From contig JANRIX010000066.1 of assembly GCA_033764435.1 (NCBI GenBank), positions 12,190 through 76,189 on the forward strand: a stretch of DNA of 64,000 bases. Direction: 5' to 3'. The notes under the pieces are model-generated. The model searched no databases and was not told the DNA's origin. It was given only the letters and a program-made list of their open reading frames with translations. Positions within the stretch are counted from its first letter, which is position 1; each line of letters opens with the position of its first letter. This document shows positions 61,801-64,000 of this stretch, one piece after another. The position numbers were made by a program, and so were the translations under genes. The stretch is from JAEUMY01 sp033764435. Its GTDB lineage: Bacteria; Pseudomonadota; Gammaproteobacteria; Burkholderiales; Usitatibacteraceae.

Positions 61801-64000
61801 CACGGTGGGTGGCACGACGACACTGACCTTCACCATCACCCAGCCTACGGGGAACCCGACCCAGACCTTCAGCTTCACCGACACCCTGCCAGCCGGCTTG
61901 CTGGTGGGCACCGGCGCGGTGGGGGGCACCTGTTCGGGCGGCACGGTGACGGCGACAGCCGGCACCAATAGCATCACCGTGAGCGGCCGGCAGATCGTGA
62001 ACCCGGCGACGTCGTGCACGATCACTGTCCCGATTACGACGACCACGACACCGACGGTGGCGACCTGTCCGCAGGCGGCCAACACCAATGCCAATGCGAA
62101 CCTCTCGGCACTGACCAACCTGACCGCCAGCATCCAGAATTCAGCCGCAGGCGGCGGCACCAGCGGTGGCGGTGCGTGCGTGACCGTCAACCCTGCGACG
62201 CCGGTACTCGACAAGGTCTTCAGTGGCGGCCTGACCGTCGGCGGAACGGTTACGCTTACCTTCACCATCTCCCAGCCGGCGGGCAATCCGACCCAGACCT
62301 TCTCCTTCGTTGACACGCTGCCCTCGGGCCTTGCAATCGGCGCGGGTGCGCTTGGCGGTACCTGTACGGGCGGCAGCATCACCGCGACACCGGGCACCAG
62401 CACCATCACCGTCACCAACCGCCAGATCGTCAATCCGGCCACGTCGTGCACGATCACCGTGCCGGTGACGACTTCCGCCACGGCCACGGTGGCGACCTGT
62501 CCCAACTCGAACAACACCAACGGCAATGCGGACATTTCCGGCCGCGTGAATCTGAGTTCGAACATCGCCCTGACTGCGGCCGGCGGCGGTACCAGTGCAG
62601 GCGGTGCCTGTATCTCGGTGGCAGCCGCAGTGCCTGCGTTGACCAAGGCATTCAGCCCGACCAGCATTGGTTCCGGTGAAACCAGCACGCTGACCTTCAC
62701 CGTGACCCAGCCCACGGGCAACCCGACCCAGACATTCAGCTTCACCGACACGCTGCCGGCCGGCCTGCTGGTCGGCTCGGGCGCGGTCGGCGGCACGTGC
62801 TCCGGCGGCACGGTCACGGCCACGGCCGGCACCAGCACCATCACGGTCAGCAATCGCCAGATCGTCAATCCGGCCACCAGCTGCACGATCACCGTGCCCG
62901 TCACGCTCTCCGCATCGCCGGTGACAACCGCCTGTCCGGTGGCAGGCAACACCAACGGCAACGCGAACATCAGCGCCGTCACCAACCTTACCAACAACGT
63001 GAGCGACCAGTGTTTGACGGTCGTGTTGCCGTCGCTGACCAAGGCATTCGGCAGTGGCACCATCGACGACAGCGTGCCGACCTCGCTCGTCTTCACGCTG
63101 ACCAATGGCTCCGGCAATCCGGCACAGAGTGGCCTGGGCTGGACCGAGACGCTGCCTGCGAATATTCGCTTCACGGCGGCCAGCCTGCCGGTCGCCTACA
63201 GTGCCGGCTGCTCCGGACCGGCCACGGTGACCGCGACCGGTGGACCACCGCTCAACCAGATCGCACTCTCTGGCCTGGCCATGACGGCAGGCACCACGAG
63301 CTGTACGGTCACGGTGGGCGTGAACGGCACCAGCGGGGTGACCAATGTCGCCAGCCAGTTCAATGGAAGCTGCGCGGGCAATCCGGCTGCGTTTACCAAC
63401 ACGTCCGCGAACATCACCGGCGCGACGCGCGTGACCAGCAGCGTGACGCCGCAGTGTCTCGTGGTGAATGCGCGCCCGACGCTCACCAAGAGTTTCGGCG
63501 CCAACCCGCAGACCATCGGCGTGGGCCAGACGGCGACGTTGACCTTCACCATCAACAACACGGCGGCCAGCAGCATCGCGCGCAGCGGGCTCGCCTTCAC
63601 CGACACATTGCCCGGCGCCGGCGGCATCACCGCCACGGCCAGCACGCCCCAGTGCGGCGGCGGCACCGTCAGCGTGACCGGCGGCAATGTCATCGCAGTC
63701 TCCGGTGCCAGCGTGGCCGCGGGCGCGAGCTGCACCATCACCGCGACGGTGACGGGTGTGACCGCTGGCAGCTATGTCAACGGACCGACCAATGGCAGCA
63801 TAACCGGCGTCAGCAGCAACCTGAACAACGGCGTCACCGACCAGACGCTCAACGTGCGCCAACCCACGCTGACCAAGTCGTTCGGTTCGGCGGCGATCGA
63901 TGACGCGGTTGCGACCTCGCTGGTCTTCACCTTGACCAACGGCACGGGCAATCCGGCGCAAAGCGGGCTGGGGTGGACCGAGACGCTGCCTGCGAACACT
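52844..64000 (+). CDS. Giant DUF11-repeat surface protein, 3' truncated by the window
   Basis: An uninterrupted frame of at least 3719 codons from ATG 52844 (alternative ATG 52856) to the window edge. Parts: signal peptide (TALGLLLMLHAIQGLAQ); an N-terminal beta domain (TYWAGTGTLAAGS); a glycine-rich zone (about 200-480, GGGGGGNGGPGGKGGG); then about 24 DUF11-like repeats of 100-150 residues, each starting like PTLTKSFxPxxIxxGGTSTLTFTLTNPN and closing with SCTITVNVTS. Cysteines come in regular pairs and may form disulphides. The C-terminus, and any anchor or sorting signal, is outside. It follows the DUF3299-like gene by 14 bases. Likely a filamentous adhesin or surface layer component, inferred only. 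Confidence 0.85.
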   Translation, partial: MRTTMTGSWGTVSTAWRRTALGLLLMLHAIQGLAQTCSVADLNLSGVVNTYWAGTGTLAAGSTSVTLGAQRSGTDSITGLSANTTSFAVNDMMLIIQMQDADINTTNTDSYGDGVAGGVSSGYSNIRNTGLFHFARVTSVGGSIGFTPATTAEFRTAAAVSGASGQRSYQVIRVPFSRNVTLTGTVRPMSWNGSTGGVVAIEAGQNLVLNAGVDAAGLGFRGGGGHGAGGQPSNVACCPGNDGGAALPAISYVGALPNAANTGGRAAKGEGVAGTPRLVDRRESSTLLYGYTTTDNTNQGYPFNGAFGDFGRGAPGNAGGGGNRHDSGGGGGGNGGPGGKGGGAYDDGSDFGGYGGTAITGFSGDRVFLGGGGGSGQGWHTPPTTGSIPILSGGGRGGGIVMLRGDVVSGSATLDVRGQSGFGMPTNLGGCNFPLDATALRGLGGEGAGAGGSAFLIATSSGLGSVSVDASGGNGGNAGHCDTNLAGPGGGGGGGRVVFFSPTTAPSSNVNGGAPGVVAFTNVAPGALPGTGQAGSGNGGTGSTLASAPASPCAAPDLTVAKTIASNVTPGQTGATYSIVVSNDGSGPKTAGSTVSVVDTLPAGFTATALSGTGWTCVLGTLTCTRTDALAAGSSYPSITLTFNAANNLPGNTAGTLTNTVNVTLTGQTESNAGNNSGTRVTPVTSIYKSVRVTADPDSSGLANPTVGDTLTWSIFVSNPAGAFAVSNFQVTDVLPAGVTITAAGAQTITQTAGACGVLPTLNGAYNGSGTNTLLAAAQTLPANCTVRIDIPTTISTTGIKSNQPTISGTGLATATSDAIDLTTPGASLPTGVAALANSLTQVQVVGIRDPTLVTPSYPAPTLAKTFNPAGLTPGNSSVLTVTITNTGAVPLTAAGFTDTYPAGLVNATSPNGTSSCGGTVTAVAGGGSLVFSGGTVPASGVCTITVNVTITGNGTYVNTIPAGNLTTGVGVTNTAPATASLYTNPTITKSFSPGAVAPNADSTLTLVLANPNTAALTISNPGLTDPFPANLVATGGTVTYSGAGCTGFAPASIAANATSFVLTGGTIPAGSSCTITFAVRSAIAGTYNNTTSGLTTVTTGSTGPVSNTASLSVGLISITKFFGPNQIQSGGTSTITYTLTNPTATLQTAGTFLDTMVNMSIAAPGGAAGGTCVGAAGNSFVTGATSLNFTGLQIPASGSCTVTVVVTSSVVGTLPNAANGVTTALLSQGPGSNTDNLIVIGKPTISKAFSPSGIVPTGTSTMTLTLTNPNTIPLTGVNFTDTYPANLVNATPLTTAGTCTGVTTTATAGGGNFNVTAATLPASASCTITVLVTSAVAGVYNNSTSGVASTQSGSAGTASNVATLTVSSPATITKAFGTSPISQGGTSVITFTLTNPNASVMNNLNFTDALVNMTVSSATIGGTCAGVTNSPALVVGATSLNLTVPTLAASSNCTITVTITSNVSGTHPNTTSGVTSTQTPVAGPASNTANLVVLSPPTLTKSFAPTQIQTGGTSTITFTLTNPNPSSALTNVTFTDPLFNMTVANATAGGTCAGESFSPVLSVGGTQINPTVPTLAGGASCTITVQVTSTSISIDTGHANITSSVTSTQTPTGSAGASASLIVLAPPVVTKNFLPNYIGTSQTTTLQFTLTNPNPVALTGVTFFDGFPTTPANMTVATPLTTTNSCGGTLDENDAADGDNTLEVNDRSIRLTGGNLAAGGSCTVSINVTAGTAGDYTNNITLVSSTQTPTAIAGGTDFLTVGQMQIQKQFCSNAPAALPADSVCTPVTDRAINTPFFMWITIFNPGIGNNQNNLHFNDTLPSGMQTVAGDIFISRLAGQCDESPNPIPNEAGGATTFNFNAGRHLDDLDNNGACIISVSVLGTTAGLKNNTVTGTNAGGGNGSLNGSTDSASVRIWAPPTVAKTFTPSSIGVGGVSVLRITLSNPAANPGPMTGVAVTDVFPVAPGAMTVSSLSTTNTCGGSLTDSGGAALNVGDVGVRLAGATIPLGGSCYIEVQVTAPVAGVYNNSIPAGSLTSTYVIDLTGANAALTVTGPALTKAFSPNLIQRGTTSRLTFTITNAAGNPAQPLVEFTDSLPANLLVASPANASTTCTGGSASAVSGSGTVTLSGASMLSGTATCEVGVDVTSSVTGSYLNNSTNISGTSTGLNTAGVNATLTVQNNATLTKAFSPTSIGAGGTSVLTFTITNGAGAQGYSGQGFSDSLPAGLVVAGTPGVVNTCGGTVTATAGSGTISLANGSISAAPATCTVSVNVTSASLGNYVNNSTNISGLTGGLTATGVNATLQVVGTALTKAFSPTEIGRGGVSTLTFTITNGAGNPTQTGLGFIENLPANVFVAGAPSVTNTCGGTVTAVAGAGTITLSGGTITSPAANCTFSVNVTSSFVGSYFNGPSRIVNPTSTMDVSGVNATLNVLENPTVSKTFSPSSMPLNGTSTLTITVTNANAVPMAGLQVTDVFPNLPAQMSLANVTTSNTCGGTLTDSGGGALNVGDVGVRVTGGSVAANSSCVITVNVTAATAGAYTNTIAIGGVQTANAGVNSTAGSAILNVLAPPTVTKSYAPNPVVAGGTSVLTITINNPNSFASMTGVAFTDTNPTNLLNTATPAGNSTCGGTVTANASGTSVALSGGTIPASGSCVITVNQSAATAGAYANTIAIGDVTTTNAGSNTAAANATLNVYSPPTISKAFGGNIGPGGSTTLTFTLTNPVANPGALTGIGFTDLFPTSPAAMTLASVTTSSTCTGATILDGGGGALNVGDSGIQVSGIGPLAAGASCTLQVTITAPTAGSYNNTSGTVSASGPLSLTGGTAAATLTVVQPTLTKAFTGPLTVGGTTTLVFTLTNGAGNPAQSSLSFVDTLRSGLAVAGTPNVQSNCPAGGALVASPAFVTTGASTITVTNAAMNAGVASCEIRVNLTTSATPTVGTCPQADNTNAAADISGVNRLTNSIGTQCVNVTAAVPAVDKAFSGAVTVGGTTTLTFTITQPTGNPTQTFSFTDTLPAGLLVGTGAVGGTCSGGTVTATAGTNSITVSGRQIVNPATSCTITVPITTTTTPTVATCPQAANTNANANLSALTNLTASIQNSAAGGGTSGGGACVTVNPATPVLDKVFSGGLTVGGTVTLTFTISQPAGNPTQTFSFVDTLPSGLAIGAGALGGTCTGGSITATPGTSTITVTNRQIVNPATSCTITVPVTTSATATVATCPNSNNTNGNADISGRVNLSSNIALTAAGGGTSAGGACISVAAAVPALTKAFSPTSIGSGETSTLTFTVTQPTGNPTQTFSFTDTLPAGLLVGSGAVGGTCSGGTVTATAGTSTITVSNRQIVNPATSCTITVPVTLSASPVTTACPVAGNTNGNANISAVTNLTNNVSDQCLTVVLPSLTKAFGSGTIDDSVPTSLVFTLTNGSGNPAQSGLGWTETLPANIRFTAASLPVAYSAGCSGPATVTATGGPPLNQIALSGLAMTAGTTSCTVTVGVNGTSGVTNVASQFNGSCAGNPAAFTNTSANITGATRVTSSVTPQCLVVNARPTLTKSFGANPQTIGVGQTATLTFTINNTAASSIARSGLAFTDTLPGAGGITATASTPQCGGGTVSVTGGNVIAVSGASVAAGASCTITATVTGVTAGSYVNGPTNGSITGVSSNLNNGVTDQTLNVRQPTLTKSFGSAAIDDAVATSLVFTLTNGTGNPAQSGLGWTETLPANT
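53213..53224. repeat. Palindrome variant TCGAATATTCGC (one mismatch)
   Basis: In frame as Ser-Asn-Ile-Arg near the N-terminus of the giant protein. Confidence 0.6.
54520..64000 (+). repeat. Array of about 24 DUF11-like coding repeats
   Basis: Repeat starts are at motifs of the type (P)xxTKxFxP. Units near 61800, 62200 and 62650 are almost identical in protein (GNPTQTFSFTDTLPAGL, RQIVNPATSCTITVP) but differ at many synonymous sites. Units at about 63030 and 63870 share IDDxVxTSLVFTLTNGxGNP and LGWTETLPAN. Confidence 0.88.
63158..63169. repeat. Palindrome GCGAATATTCGC, copy 12
   Basis: Exact copy in the giant gene at the LPANIRF position. The paralogous repeat ending at 64000 reads GCGAACACT there. 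Confidence 0.9.

Noticed and set aside
60047..63961. Several long minus-strand frames opposite the giant gene
   Set aside because: Antisense shadows of repetitive Thr/Gly/Ala codons; the plus frame from 52844 is the coherent one with recognisable repeats.

Overview
The window is about 64 kb of GC-rich DNA from what is most likely a betaproteobacterium. The support is the housekeeping order glyA-nrdR-ribD-ribE-ribBX-ribH-nusB-thiL-pgpA, a RibBA protein with a degenerate second domain, an OxyR with cysteines at exactly C199 and C208, and the tRNA types. Genus and species cannot be read from the sequence.

Layout. 1-3393: a TRAP transporter, with a truncated solute-binding gene on + facing dctQM on -. 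3641-11541: a surface or electron-transfer locus, made of a structured leader, a 1639-residue secreted protein with Ig-like repeats, a CX4CH heme-type motif and two tandem beta-barrels, a three-CXXCH lipoprotein, and a convergent FecR-domain protein. 11781-19563: a tightly overlapping housekeeping run (mostly ATGA overlaps) for serine hydroxymethyltransferase, NrdR, riboflavin synthesis, NusB, ThiL, PgpA and a glycerophosphodiesterase. 19812-30408: an orphan ParA, oxyR, tRNA-Val, gltX, tRNA-Glu and tRNA-Ala, a DUF2891 protein, a lytic transglycosylase, an RND pump with its adaptor, and a YdcH-type protein.

30554-40963 is a 10.4 kb integrated element bounded by a perfect 39-bp direct repeat of the 5' half of tRNA-Arg(CCT). 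It carries a tyrosine integrase, an AlpA-like regulator, a fused HK97 protease-capsid gene and a portal gene. No terminase, tail or lysis gene is recognisable, so it looks like a capsid-encoding phage satellite or a reduced prophage. At its far end a reversed two-gene cassette encodes a coiled-coil protein with two membrane helices and a small HEPN-like protein with an R-x4-H motif. This is a candidate undescribed anti-phage module.

41035-64000: tRNA-Ser(CGA), then a same-strand cluster of secreted DUF11-type proteins of 170, 930 and 2304 residues, a DUF3299-like protein, and an open giant of at least 3719 residues with about 24 DUF11-like repeats that runs off the window. The 2304-residue protein ends in a large beta-barrel.

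The most striking signal cuts across genes. The 12-base palindrome GCGAATATTCGC occurs 12 times exactly and 3 times with one mismatch, although chance predicts far fewer than one. In coding DNA 9 of 10 exact copies are in the frame that reads Ala-Asn-Ile-Arg, using codons that are rare at high GC. All three intergenic copies (two exact, one variant) sit beside terminator hairpins. The integrated element has none. It behaves like a host-genome signature comparable to cyanobacterial HIP1 or to DNA uptake sequences.
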